Origin: Phycisphaerae bacterium
Lineage (GTDB): Bacteria > Planctomycetota > Phycisphaerae > Phycisphaerales > UBA1924
Direction: 5' to 3'
NCBI GenBank assembly: GCA_014192545.1
Contig: BJHL01000001.1
Coordinates: 606,380 to 670,379, forward strand
DNA length: 64,000 nucleotides
Shown: positions 40,881-48,929 of the stretch, piece by piece
Numbering within the stretch: position 1 is the first letter of the stretch
Layout: each line of letters begins with the position of its first letter
Program-made: the position numbers and the translations under genes
Notes under the pieces: model-generated
The model's input: only the letters and a program-made list of their open reading frames with translations
The model's database searches: none
What the model was told of the DNA's origin: nothing

Positions 40881-40917
40881 AGCCCGGCGACACACACGCC
40901 GGGCTTTGTTTTTTTGT
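40881..40917 (+). terminator. Terminator after the small ORF / S74 unit
   Basis: AGCCCGGCG (40881-40889), loop ACACACA, CGCCGGGCT (40897-40905), then TTGTTTTTTTG. Confidence 0.9.
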
Positions 40918-40923
40918 TGTCTC

Positions 40924-40944
40924 GCACGGGCTGAAAGCCCGTGC
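40924..40944. repeat. Palindromic intergenic repeat, family A, copy 2
   Basis: GCACGGGCT (40924-40932), loop GAA, AGCCCGTGC (40936-40944), followed by CACTGGTGG. Same core as 3739-3757 and again between converging genes. Confidence 0.75.
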
Positions 40945-40961
40945 CACTGGTGGGGTCCTTT

Positions 40962-41951
40962 TCAGCGCGTGGTGACGCGCCAGGCGTCCATGAGTTGGCG
41001 GGTAATTTGGCCCGGCACGGCGTCGGCGATCATGCGTTGCTCGACGCGGGTGATGGGCAAGACGCCCCAACTGCTGTTGGTGAGGAAGACTTCGTCGGCG
41101 TTGAGTACATCGTCGATGGAGAGCATGCGGGTTTGCACGTCGACCATTTCTTCGTCGGCCCAGTCGAGGACCCACTTGCGCGTGACGCCTGGCAGCACGG
41201 GGCTGGGCAGGTATGCGCCTTGCATTTTTGCTTGGCCCAGCAGCGGGTCGTCGTCGTCGAAGTCGGTTTCGTTTTTGGCTTCTTCACCTTGGGCGATGGG
41301 CGTGAGCAGGACGTTGTCGCGCACGACGAAGACGTTGCTGACACAGCCGCCTGCGAGGTGATTGGTGACTTGGAAGACGAGGGCTTCGGCGGCACCTTTT
41401 TGGCCGGCGAGTTGCAATTCGCGCAGGCGCGGCCAGTAGTTGAGGGTTTTGTGGCCTTCGAACGGGTTGAGCGGATTGACGCGCATGTTGGCGATGGTGG
41501 CGAGGACGCCGCGTTCGAACATGGCGGCGGGGTATTCGGTCGCGGGTTGCGCGACGATGAGCAGCGTGGGTTGCTGTTCGATTTTTTGCTGGGCTTCGCT
41601 GGGTTTGCCCAGCATGTTGAGGTCGCCGCCTGAGAGCGTGAGACGCAAGCGGAACTTGTTTACTTGCGGCATGTCGTCGCTGGCTTTGGCGAATGTGCGT
41701 TCGCAGGCTTCGGCGAGGGCGTTTTTGTGCAGGGCGTCGGAGAGGCCCAGGGCGCGGGCACTGTCGGCGAGGCGCGAGAGATGTTCGTGCAAGTGGATGA
41801 TGCGCACGCCGCGTGGGGAATCGTCTTTGGGGGCGCGGACGCCTGTCATGGTTTCGAAGAGGCCCACGGCGTGCTGGAAGCCGGCGTCGAAGGCACTGAT
41901 GTGGGCTTCGTCGCGAGAGAGGAAGGAGCCGTTGAGGAAGACGGTGGCCAT
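40962..41951 (-). CDS. Class IV aminotransferase (BCAT / aminodeoxychorismate lyase type)
   Basis: A 329-residue PLP enzyme. MATVFLNGSFLSRDEAHISAFDAGF opens the small domain; GLFETM, LHEHLSRL, the PLP Lys in GHKTLNYW (168), EALVFQVTNHLAGGCVSNVFVV and SPVLPGVTRKWVL are family signatures. It may be a branched-chain aminotransferase, a D-amino-acid transaminase or aminodeoxychorismate lyase; motif differences do not settle it. The start lies 12 bases from a C-rich heptamer array in the leader and has no Shine-Dalgarno sequence. Confidence 0.87.
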   Translation of the reverse strand: MATVFLNGSFLSRDEAHISAFDAGFQHAVGLFETMTGVRAPKDDSPRGVRIIHLHEHLSRLADSARALGLSDALHKNALAEACERTFAKASDDMPQVNKFRLRLTLSGGDLNMLGKPSEAQQKIEQQPTLLIVAQPATEYPAAMFERGVLATIANMRVNPLNPFEGHKTLNYWPRLRELQLAGQKGAAEALVFQVTNHLAGGCVSNVFVVRDNVLLTPIAQGEEAKNETDFDDDDPLLGQAKMQGAYLPSPVLPGVTRKWVLDWADEEMVDVQTRMLSIDDVLNADEVFLTNSSWGVLPITRVEQRMIADAVPGQITRQLMDAWRVTTR

Positions 41952-41963
41952 GGGGGGAAGGTA

Positions 41964-42005
41964 GGGGAACGGGGAACGGGGAACGGAGAGTGGGGAACGG
42001 GGAGC
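41964..42005. repeat. Heptamer array (GGGGAAC type) in the aminotransferase leader
   Basis: (GGGGAAC)3, GGAGAGT, GGGGAAC, GGGGAGC. On the gene's strand this reads as CGTTCCC-type units followed by TACCTTCCCCCC and ATG, nearly the same as the leader at 19018-19073. Confidence 0.85.
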
Positions 42006-42021
42006 GAGGGAAAGAGCTGAC

Positions 42022-43053
42022 TTATGCGGGGGTTTTTGGCTGGGTTGTTGCGGACATTTTTTCGATTGCGCGGTTGGCGATCATGCCGACGATGATGACG
42101 ATGAGCACGGTGACTGCGATGCCCACGGCCCAGAGCCACTTGGGTGCGGCGGATTCGAGGTTGCTTTTGGAGAATGTGCTAAGGCCGGCGCCCAGCACCA
42201 CCGCAACAGCCGTGCGCGGCAACATGCCGAGGAATGTGCCCAAGCCGAACTCGACGGCGGGAACTTTGACGGAGGCCATGAGGGTGTTGGTGAAGGCGAA
42301 GGGAGAGTTGGGTGGGAGTCGCAAGAGGGCGATCATGCCGGTGCTGCGCCAGAAGCTTTGGCGCCAGTTGTTGTCGCCTGCGCGGGCTTGTGTGCCGACG
42401 AGTGCATCGCGCACGGTGCGCCATTTTGGTTTCTTTTCGATGATGGCTTCGATGCGATCTCCGCTGAGTCGGCGGGCGAGGGCGTAGCCGATGAGGGCTC
42501 CGCCCACGAAGCCGATGAGGGCGGCGGGCAGGCCCCAGGCGACGCCGAATGCCCAGCCTCCCAGTGCGGCTTGTGCGTAGGTGGGCAAGAGGCTCAGGCC
42601 CGCGAAAACCGCGAAGGCGACGGCGTACACGATGACGGCGATGATGCCTTGGGATTTCATCCACGGGCCCAGGTTGGTTGCGCCCATGGCCCAGATGAGT
42701 ACGAAGCCTGCAAGTGGCGGAAGCGTGATATTGAGGATGCCGAGGATGCCGGTTGGACCCAGACCTCGGAAGAATCGCCAGGATTGCACGAGGCGCTCGT
42801 GGCCGATTTCACGGACGATGGCGACAGCGAGAATGGCTGAGAAACCTGCGGCTAGGGCGAGGGCGAGCCAGCGGTACGTGGGATCAAGGACGACGAGGGA
42901 AACTTTGTCTTGCAGTTTTGCGGGCAGGCGGCTGTAGAAGAGTCCGCAGGCGAGCATGGCGGCGAGCGGGAGTGCGCCCATGAGAAAGAGGGAGTCGCCT
43001 GAAGCGGGCTTGGGGGTTGGGTTGGGCGCGGGTTCGGTCGGGGGTTCGGTCAC
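42022..43053 (-). CDS. VTT/DedA-like (TVP38/TMEM64) membrane protein
   Basis: A 343-residue inner-membrane protein if started at GTG 43053, which begins VTEPPTEPAPNPTPKP. Two helices precede a VTT domain: AVFAGLSLLPTYAQAALGGWAFG and GFVGGALIGYALARRLSG carry the family's re-entrant motif, LLRLPPNSPFAFTNTLMASVKVP follows, and a last helix ends the protein. TVP38/DedA proteins are now linked to lipid scrambling and phospholipid transport. The longer frame to 43242 has no Shine-Dalgarno and would enter the divergent promoter region. Diverges from the next gene. Confidence 0.8.
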   Translation of the reverse strand: MTEPPTEPAPNPTPKPASGDSLFLMGALPLAAMLACGLFYSRLPAKLQDKVSLVVLDPTYRWLALALAAGFSAILAVAIVREIGHERLVQSWRFFRGLGPTGILGILNITLPPLAGFVLIWAMGATNLGPWMKSQGIIAVIVYAVAFAVFAGLSLLPTYAQAALGGWAFGVAWGLPAALIGFVGGALIGYALARRLSGDRIEAIIEKKPKWRTVRDALVGTQARAGDNNWRQSFWRSTGMIALLRLPPNSPFAFTNTLMASVKVPAVEFGLGTFLGMLPRTAVAVVLGAGLSTFSKSNLESAAPKWLWAVGIAVTVLIVIIVGMIANRAIEKMSATTQPKTPA

Positions 43054-43231
43054 GGGGGCAGCGTAGTGTGCCAACTTTGCGAATTGTGAGATTGTGTATT
43101 GTGCGCGGTGTTTGGTGTTGTAACCGACAATTCGTATGTGCGTCCAACAGGTTGGTGCACGACTACTATCTGCCGAACTGTTTGACAACTTCCCGCCAGG
43201 CCAACCGCCTCGCGGCTGAGGAGTTTCGCTG

Positions 43232-44227
43232 ATGCTTCCCAAGCCACCGCCTCGCGACCTTTCACCCGGATTCCTGTTTTGTCCGCCTTACCGCATTTAT
43301 GGCGAGTCCATCGCGGGTGAGGCGACGTGCATTCAGATTCCTGAACTCGACCTTGGCTTTGACATTGGCTCGTGCCCGCGGGCGATGCTGAGTAGCAAGT
43401 ATCTGGCCATCAGCCACGGCCATATGGATCACATCGGCGCGCTGGCGTACTTCTGCAGTCAGCGGCGGTTTCAGGGCATGGGTAATGCCAAGATCGTGTG
43501 CGATCATCGCATTGCGCCGGCGATCAAGCGGATGATGGATGGGTACGTTGATCTTGAACGGCAGCGCACGCCTTATGACATTGTGCCGCTGATGGCGGAT
43601 GAGCCGTTGGAAATCAAGAACAACATTTTCCTGCGGGGCTTTGAGACGGAGCACACGTGCCCGAGCTTTGGGTACACGGTGAGCGAGAAGCGGACGAAGC
43701 TGAAGCAGGAATATCTGGATTTGCCGCAGGACAAGTTGAAGGAACTCAAGGAACGCGGCACGGAGATCACGCGTTCGTTCGAGATTCCGCTGCTGGCGTA
43801 CACGGGCGACACGATGCCTGGGCCGCACCTGGTGCGTGAGGATGTTCGCAAAGCGCAGATCATCATCGCCGAATGCACGTTTTTTGAGCCGGATCACAAG
43901 GAACGGGCGCGGGTGGGCATGCACATGCACTTGGATGACATCGCCGAGTGGCTGCGCGTGGTGGAGTGCCAGTACATGGTGCTCATTCACGTGAGTCGGC
44001 GAACGGACATGCAGTATGCTCGCAAGCGCGTGACGGAGATTGCTGGCGCGAAGCATGCTGATCGGGTTTTGTGCTTGATGGATTTCAAGGGCAACAAAGC
44101 GCGATATGAAAGCCAACTGATTGCGGCGGGCGAGCCGGTGCCGGGGAAGGATGGGCCTGCGGGTAGCGGGTCGGGATCATCGGGATCGTCTGCGCCGCGA
44201 CCGGGTGGGCGGCCGCCTCGGCGTTGA
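43232..44227 (+). CDS. Metallo-beta-lactamase-fold hydrolase, RNase Z-like
   Basis: A 331-residue protein. The metal-binding SHGHMDHIGA (H62, H64, D66, H67) is followed by ECTFFEPDH and HVSRR segments that place the later ligands as in RNase Z/ElaC-type MBL proteins. Residues about 120-200 form an inserted lobe with charged helices (RTKLKQEYLDLPQDKLKELKER). The last 30 residues are a Gly/Ser/Pro/Arg tail. It is probably a nuclease of RNA 3' ends or a small-molecule hydrolase; only 13 bases separate its stop from that of the next, converging gene. Confidence 0.82.
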   Translation: MLPKPPPRDLSPGFLFCPPYRIYGESIAGEATCIQIPELDLGFDIGSCPRAMLSSKYLAISHGHMDHIGALAYFCSQRRFQGMGNAKIVCDHRIAPAIKRMMDGYVDLERQRTPYDIVPLMADEPLEIKNNIFLRGFETEHTCPSFGYTVSEKRTKLKQEYLDLPQDKLKELKERGTEITRSFEIPLLAYTGDTMPGPHLVREDVRKAQIIIAECTFFEPDHKERARVGMHMHLDDIAEWLRVVECQYMVLIHVSRRTDMQYARKRVTEIAGAKHADRVLCLMDFKGNKARYESQLIAAGEPVPGKDGPAGSGSGSSGSSAPRPGGRPPRR

Positions 44228-44240
44228 TGCTCAGCCGCGG

Positions 44241-45365
44241 TCACTTGTTTGCCGCGGGTGTCGCCAGCGAACGTATTTGCTCGACCAGCGACTGAAGCTG
44301 TTCATCGGTGCAGCTTGACATGACACATACTGCCCGAAGTCCATCTGCGGACTGTGGTGTACCTGAACGCATGATGAAATCTTCTGCAAACGCAGGAGTT
44401 GCCGTATCGACATAAACACTCACGATTGGAACGGGGAGTTGGCGAACTGTTTCCGGGATAACCAACCATTCGCGGACTGGTGAAGATCGCGAAGGCACTC
44501 GAGGTTGTGGCAGCACAAACAACTGCCGCTGAGCGAGTTTCCAGTCCCATCCTTCTGCTCGCGCGGACGCACTGAGCGGGCTGTTGCGAACTTCGCTGCG
44601 AGCGTCAGTCTCCGCCTGACGTTGCAGCCCGGTTGCTTCCCAGAGCGGGTAGATGAGCACACCTTTGGGCGATTGCGTCGGCGCGTAAATCGACGGCTTT
44701 ACTTCAACGACCGTCCACAATGTTGGTGACAACTCAAAAACATCGAGCGTGCCAAGTGATGTAACGCCTAACTGGCGAAGCGCGGGCGAGAGGAAGTTCG
44801 TCTCGCCGAGCGCGCTTGATGCCAGCAGCGTCCAGTTGTTGTTCGTCAGAGGTGGGTACGACAAACCCTCATCGGTCAATCTCAGTCGCACGTCGGCCCA
44901 TGTCGGCCACGGTTTTGCAAAAGCGAGATTCGAAGCTTCAGAAAACTCATGACGCGAGATGAGCGTTGCGCGAATGCTCAAGGACCGGGTCTCGAAGCCC
45001 TCTGGAGCCGAAGGAATGTCTGCCAAGATGTAGAGCGGTATTGGTTCTGATCGAGAAGCAAAGTCAGGAACGGAAGCTGGAAACTGACTCGTATCCTTCG
45101 CTTCCTTGTGGTCATAAAGTGGCCACTGTTTGCTGCCAACAGCTTCGATTGCTGCTCGCCAGCGTTGTTGGTCCACAGCTTTCGTCTCGGGTCGAAGCCC
45201 CTCGTAGCCGCGCATGAGCAGCACTCGATCAGCGAGGGATTGGGCGTTCGTAGACTCGATCTTGACCTGCTTGTGGTTGTTTTGAAGTGGAGTATCTTGC
45301 GGCACGGACGAGGGCGTGGTGTGAAGGCCGATCAAGATCGCAACGGCGCACGTGAACACAGTCAT
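44241..45365 (-). CDS. Secreted protein of unknown function in a lower-GC pair
   Basis: A 374-residue protein with a short N-terminal hydrophobic segment (MTVFTCAVAILIGLHT) that may be a signal peptide. It is beta-rich with many aromatic and Pro residues (YILADIPSAPEGFETRSLSIRAT, WTVVEVKPSIYAP) and contains no motif I recognise. Codon use is more balanced and GC lower than in neighbours. It follows the transglutaminase-like gene by seven bases and the two probably form an operon acquired together. Start: ATG 45365 (Met-43 of the frame), just after GGGAG. Confidence 0.6.
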   Translation of the reverse strand: MTVFTCAVAILIGLHTTPSSVPQDTPLQNNHKQVKIESTNAQSLADRVLLMRGYEGLRPETKAVDQQRWRAAIEAVGSKQWPLYDHKEAKDTSQFPASVPDFASRSEPIPLYILADIPSAPEGFETRSLSIRATLISRHEFSEASNLAFAKPWPTWADVRLRLTDEGLSYPPLTNNNWTLLASSALGETNFLSPALRQLGVTSLGTLDVFELSPTLWTVVEVKPSIYAPTQSPKGVLIYPLWEATGLQRQAETDARSEVRNSPLSASARAEGWDWKLAQRQLFVLPQPRVPSRSSPVREWLVIPETVRQLPVPIVSVYVDTATPAFAEDFIMRSGTPQSADGLRAVCVMSSCTDEQLQSLVEQIRSLATPAANK

Positions 45366-45372
45366 ACTCCCT

Positions 45373-46564
45373 TTACTGATTTGCCGACGAAGAACTTTGT
45401 GGCCAAATGTAGTCGTTGGGGTCTTTGCCTGGGAACATGCGACGCCACCACTCAAGTACTTCCGGATCCTCGTACCAAGGCCGTACGTCATTCGGGTTGA
45501 TGTAATCCGGCGGCAACTGCTTCCAAGTAATTTTGCCGGGACCGATGTCGTAGGGCTCTAACAGTTCACGAATGCCTGGTTCAAAGTCGGTTGGACTCCC
45601 CTCATTGATCGGGCCAACAACGCGACCCGTCTGCGGGTCGACGAGATAATATTTGCCATCAATCAAGATGGCGACGACCGCATGTCCAACGGGCGGCTTG
45701 CCCCAATAAACATACAAGATGAAATACTTGGCGTCGGGATATTCCGTCAAGTGCCGCTTGAGCCAAGCCGCCCAAGCGAGAGCGTAATCGTCACAGTCAA
45801 ATCCTGGATGACCGGGTGAAACACAGAAACCGTCGTTGGGTTTGTAGCCATCGTCGGGACCTCCCGGTGCGCAGGGCTTCTCACCATCTGGCCAGTAAGG
45901 CACGCTGTATGGTGGATTTCCAGCGGGGACGCCTTGGAAGTTCTCGCTTGATGGCGTCTGCGACCGGATGGCTTTGTGGACTCTGGGTTGAAAGAGTTGT
46001 GCTAGTCGAAGCTCGCTGTGCGACTGCAATTCCCAACGATTCCAAGTACTCGCCAGCCAAAGTGACCTGTATGGGCTCTACGAGTTCGTAGTTTGATCCG
46101 GCCTCGCCAGCCGTGGACACTGCGTTCAGATGCTCAATCGAAGCGGTTGCTTGTGCTGCGAACGGTGTCTTTAGCACTCCCGTGGTCGCGTAGAGTCTGA
46201 ATGCCGCTTCCACATCAGGATCGTCGCGCCGGAGATCCGACAGCGTGTAATAGCTCGGCGACGATCCGTTGTAGTTTAGCCGACTGGCGTAAATCTTGTC
46301 GAACAGCAGCTCGGTGCCGTAGAATGGTGTCATAGTGCCTTGCGGCGCAGGGTTCGTGAAGCGAAACGCGGCAAATTCCGGCGTCATAATGCCGGTGTCT
46401 TGATACTCATAGAAAAGCGTGGCATACCGACGCGACTCCGTAATGTTGATCGGGTCTGTGTAATTCCAGCCCTGCGTTGTTTGGCCGGGGGTTTGAGCCA
46501 GAACCTGAGCACCAACGATCGACAATGCGAATAGCGAGCACAGCACACGGAAGCAGTTTTTCAT
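45373..46564 (-). pseudogene. Exported transglutaminase-like protein, apparently frameshifted
   Basis: Two overlapping frames seem to be one gene. The first (46564-45881) has a signal peptide (MKNCFRVLCSLFALSIVGAQ) and natural sequence up to about GIAVAQ near 46010, then degrades to a Ser/Thr/Arg-rich tail. The second frame (from about 46029) continues SELRLAQLFQPRVHKAIRSQ and then a transglutaminase-like/cysteine-protease domain: GFDCDDYALAWAAWL with the Cys, GHAVVAILIDGKYYLVDPQTG with His and Asp. Joined, the product would be about 390 residues. The shift lies between about 45990 and 46030; it may be genuine, programmed or a sequencing error. Lower GC than its surroundings. Confidence 0.65.
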
Positions 46565-46680
46565 GAATTACCTCCCTTTGGGTCTGTTGAATTTACAGAT
46601 TTTGATTTCTTGTGTCAACGGGTAGTTGGCTTTTTTTTTCTAAACTTATCGAAGTCGTTTGGCACCCTTCCAACAGCTTG

Positions 46681-46709
46681 TTGACATTGCAGATATGGCG
46701 CTGTACGTT
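46681..46709 (+). promoter_or_regulatory. Likely dnaA promoter
   Basis: -35 TTGACA (46681-46686), 17-base spacer, -10-like TACGTT (46704-46709). This would start transcription about 15 bases before the dnaA ATG and supports that start. A run of nine Ts (46631-46639) and an AT-rich stretch lie just upstream. Confidence 0.65.
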
Positions 46710-46732
46710 CCTTCCCTGCGACCTAGCGTCAG

Positions 46733-48457
46733 ATGGCTGCAGCGTGTCTTGGGTACGGCCGGGATGTTTGGCTTTGCTTGGCTCGAGTTTGTGCTCTCGT
46801 CGGCGCATCGGACAAAGTAGCTTTCTTTCGCGCTCTGCGCGTCAATGGTGGTGTGGCTGTGCATGGTCGTGATCCAGAACTTGCGGGCAAGAAGCCCATT
46901 CGGCCTGCGGTGCCTGTGCGGCGCGCGGGTGATACTGATCCGTATCGCCAGACGTGGGCTGGCGTGATCGCGCATTTGCGCAAGCATTACAACGGCATGT
47001 GCCGGCAATGGTTTGATGAGCTTGAGCCGCTGGGGATTGCGGGCGGGGCAATCGAAGTGCGTTCGGCGACGGTGCTGCATCGCGATTACTTGCGCAAGAC
47101 GTGTGCGGATGCGTTCAATGATGCGGCGCGCACGGTGAGTGGTCGGCTGCTGAGTGTGCGGTTTTTGGGGCCGGCGGATGATGCGGCGAGTTCGCATGAG
47201 TCGATGGCGGCGTTGGTGCCGCCGCCTGTGCCGGTTGCGGCGCCGGGACAGCCTGTCAAGCCGCGGGCGGTGGAGCGAACGGTTGAGGTGATTGCGCCCG
47301 AGCCCATGAAGCAGGTGGCGAAAGCTGAAGAGCCGGCGGTTGAGTATCCGCGGCCTGAGCGGACGATTCCGGCTGAGCCGTTGCCGCTGCGCAAGAGTGC
47401 GATCACGATTCATGACACGCCCAACAAGTACGAGACGCTGGTGGTCAACCCGGACTACTGCTTCGAGAACTTTGTGGTGGGACACAACAACCGACTGGCG
47501 CACGCGGCGGCGCAGGCGGTTTCGAGTAATCCGGGCCGGGCGTATAACCCGTTCTTCGTGTACGGCGGCGTAGGGCTGGGCAAAACGCACTTGCTGCAGG
47601 CGGTTTGTTTGCGCATTGTGGAAGCCAACCCGAATGCTGTGCTGTATTACACAAGCTGCGAGGCGTTTGTCACGCAGTTTTTGGACTGCGTGCAAAGCGG
47701 CGAGATGGCCCAGTTCCGGCATCGCTTCCGCGATGTTGATGTGCTGATCATCGATGACATTCACTTCTTGACCAAGCGCGATCGCAGTCAGGAAGAGTTC
47801 TTCCACACGTTCAACTCGCTCTTTCAGGTGCAGAAGCAGATCATTCTGAGTTCGGACGCCGCGCCGGAAGACATTCCGGATTTGGAAGAGCGATTGGTGA
47901 GCCGGTTCAAGTGGGGCCTGGTTGCGAAGATCGAGGCGCCTGACTACGAAACGCGGATTGAGATTCTCAAGACCAAGGCCCGGCTGCGCGGGTTGGCGAT
48001 GCCTGATGATGTGGCGAAGTTTGTCGCTGAACGCATCGAGAGCAACATTCGCGAGCTTGAGGGGGCGATTGTCAAGATTCAGCTTTTGGCGAGCGTGAAT
48101 CAGCAGCCGATTTCGATTGATATTGCCAAGCAAGCCATTGGCGAGCGCGTGGTGCAGCCTGCGGGTGAGCCGACGATTCAGGGCATCATCGGCGTGGTGA
48201 CGGAGTTTTATGGCATTCGCCTGGCAGACCTGCAGAGCAAGCATCGCCAGCGGTCAATTGCGCTGCCGAGGCATGTGTGCATGTTTATGGCGCGGCGGTG
48301 CACGCGCTTGAGCTTGGAAGAAATCGGCGGGTTCTTTGGCGGGCGCGACCACACGACGGTGATGCATGCCGTGAAGACGGTGGAAGAGAAACTGCGGGAA
48401 GACTCCGAGTTCTCGGTGATTTTGGCGATGCTGGAAGAGAAGGCGCGGGCGCGGTGA
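46733..48457 (+). CDS. dnaA: Chromosomal replication initiator DnaA
   Basis: A 574-residue DnaA. Domain I (about 75-150) has TWAGVIAHLRKHYN and WFDELEPLGI; domain II is a long, Pro-rich linker to about 215. The AAA+ domain III has Walker A GGVGLGKTHLLQ (about 276), Walker B VLIIDDIHFL (about 338) and the sensor LEERLVSRFKWG. Domain IV ends with the DNA-binding signature GGRDHTTVMHA (about 538-548). It is longer at the N-terminus than most DnaA proteins; a start farther in frame (for example at the GTG codons near 46825) is possible. The gene lies directly upstream of the candidate oriC. Confidence 0.96.
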   Translation: MAAACLGYGRDVWLCLARVCALVGASDKVAFFRALRVNGGVAVHGRDPELAGKKPIRPAVPVRRAGDTDPYRQTWAGVIAHLRKHYNGMCRQWFDELEPLGIAGGAIEVRSATVLHRDYLRKTCADAFNDAARTVSGRLLSVRFLGPADDAASSHESMAALVPPPVPVAAPGQPVKPRAVERTVEVIAPEPMKQVAKAEEPAVEYPRPERTIPAEPLPLRKSAITIHDTPNKYETLVVNPDYCFENFVVGHNNRLAHAAAQAVSSNPGRAYNPFFVYGGVGLGKTHLLQAVCLRIVEANPNAVLYYTSCEAFVTQFLDCVQSGEMAQFRHRFRDVDVLIIDDIHFLTKRDRSQEEFFHTFNSLFQVQKQIILSSDAAPEDIPDLEERLVSRFKWGLVAKIEAPDYETRIEILKTKARLRGLAMPDDVAKFVAERIESNIRELEGAIVKIQLLASVNQQPISIDIAKQAIGERVVQPAGEPTIQGIIGVVTEFYGIRLADLQSKHRQRSIALPRHVCMFMARRCTRLSLEEIGGFFGGRDHTTVMHAVKTVEEKLREDSEFSVILAMLEEKARAR

Positions 48458-48929
48458 CCGCGTTACACGAACGGCTGTCATCCGGGTGGCTGCGCGTGTA
48501 AGTTCTCACCGTTTTAGGGCGCAATTCTTGACTGTCTCGCGACTTGCGCAATTGTCAGGGCGCGTGTGAGTAACCTGTGGAAGACTTGGCCCCCGCGCTC
48601 GGTGGTTGGCGCGGGTTTGGGGGTGGGTGGATCAAGGCGAAAACTTGCCGGGCAGATGCCGCACTAGGCCGCGCGCTAGCGCCAGCTAGGCGACAGGTTG
48701 TGGATATGCATGTGTGTTGCAACGTGTTTCAGGGAATGCGGTTGCGCGGGATATCCACCGATGTTTCCACAATGCGCCAGAGCTTACTACTACGACTACG
48801 AGTAAATATCTCTTAGAGGGGGAAAGGCAGGAAGGCAACAACCACTGCCGCGGCTTGGGGGTACATGGAGTTGCTTGTCGCAAATGTGGAAATGCCTTGT
48901 TTGTGTTGAGCGATGTTGGCTTTATAGGG
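48458..48929. other. Candidate replication origin region (oriC)
   Basis: A 472-base gap after dnaA without a credible gene. DnaA-box-like nonamers: TGTGGAAGA (48576, 7/9), TGTGGATAT (48699-48707, 8/9 to the complement of TTATCCACA), ATATCCACC (48751-48759, 7/9), GTTTCCACA (48763-48771, 7/9). A DnaA-trio-like tract and an AT-rich stretch follow. About 48790-48850 is the most AT-rich part. Confidence 0.6.
48763..48815. promoter_or_regulatory. DnaA-trio-like unwinding element
   Basis: Order on the + strand: DnaA-box-like GTTTCCACA, GC-rich spacer TGCGCCAGAGC, then TTACTACTACGACTACGA (48784-48801) and TAAATATC. The complementary strand of the tract read 3' to 5' is AAT-GAT-GAT-GCT-GAT-GCT, four of six units matching the DnaA-trio consensus 3'-[G/A]A[T/A]. 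The polarity away from the box is as in Bacillus subtilis. Confidence 0.55.

Noticed and set aside
42022-43242. Longer start for the VTT protein at 43242
   Set aside because: The first 60 residues have no natural look, and the region is needed as a promoter for the divergent metallo-beta-lactamase gene.
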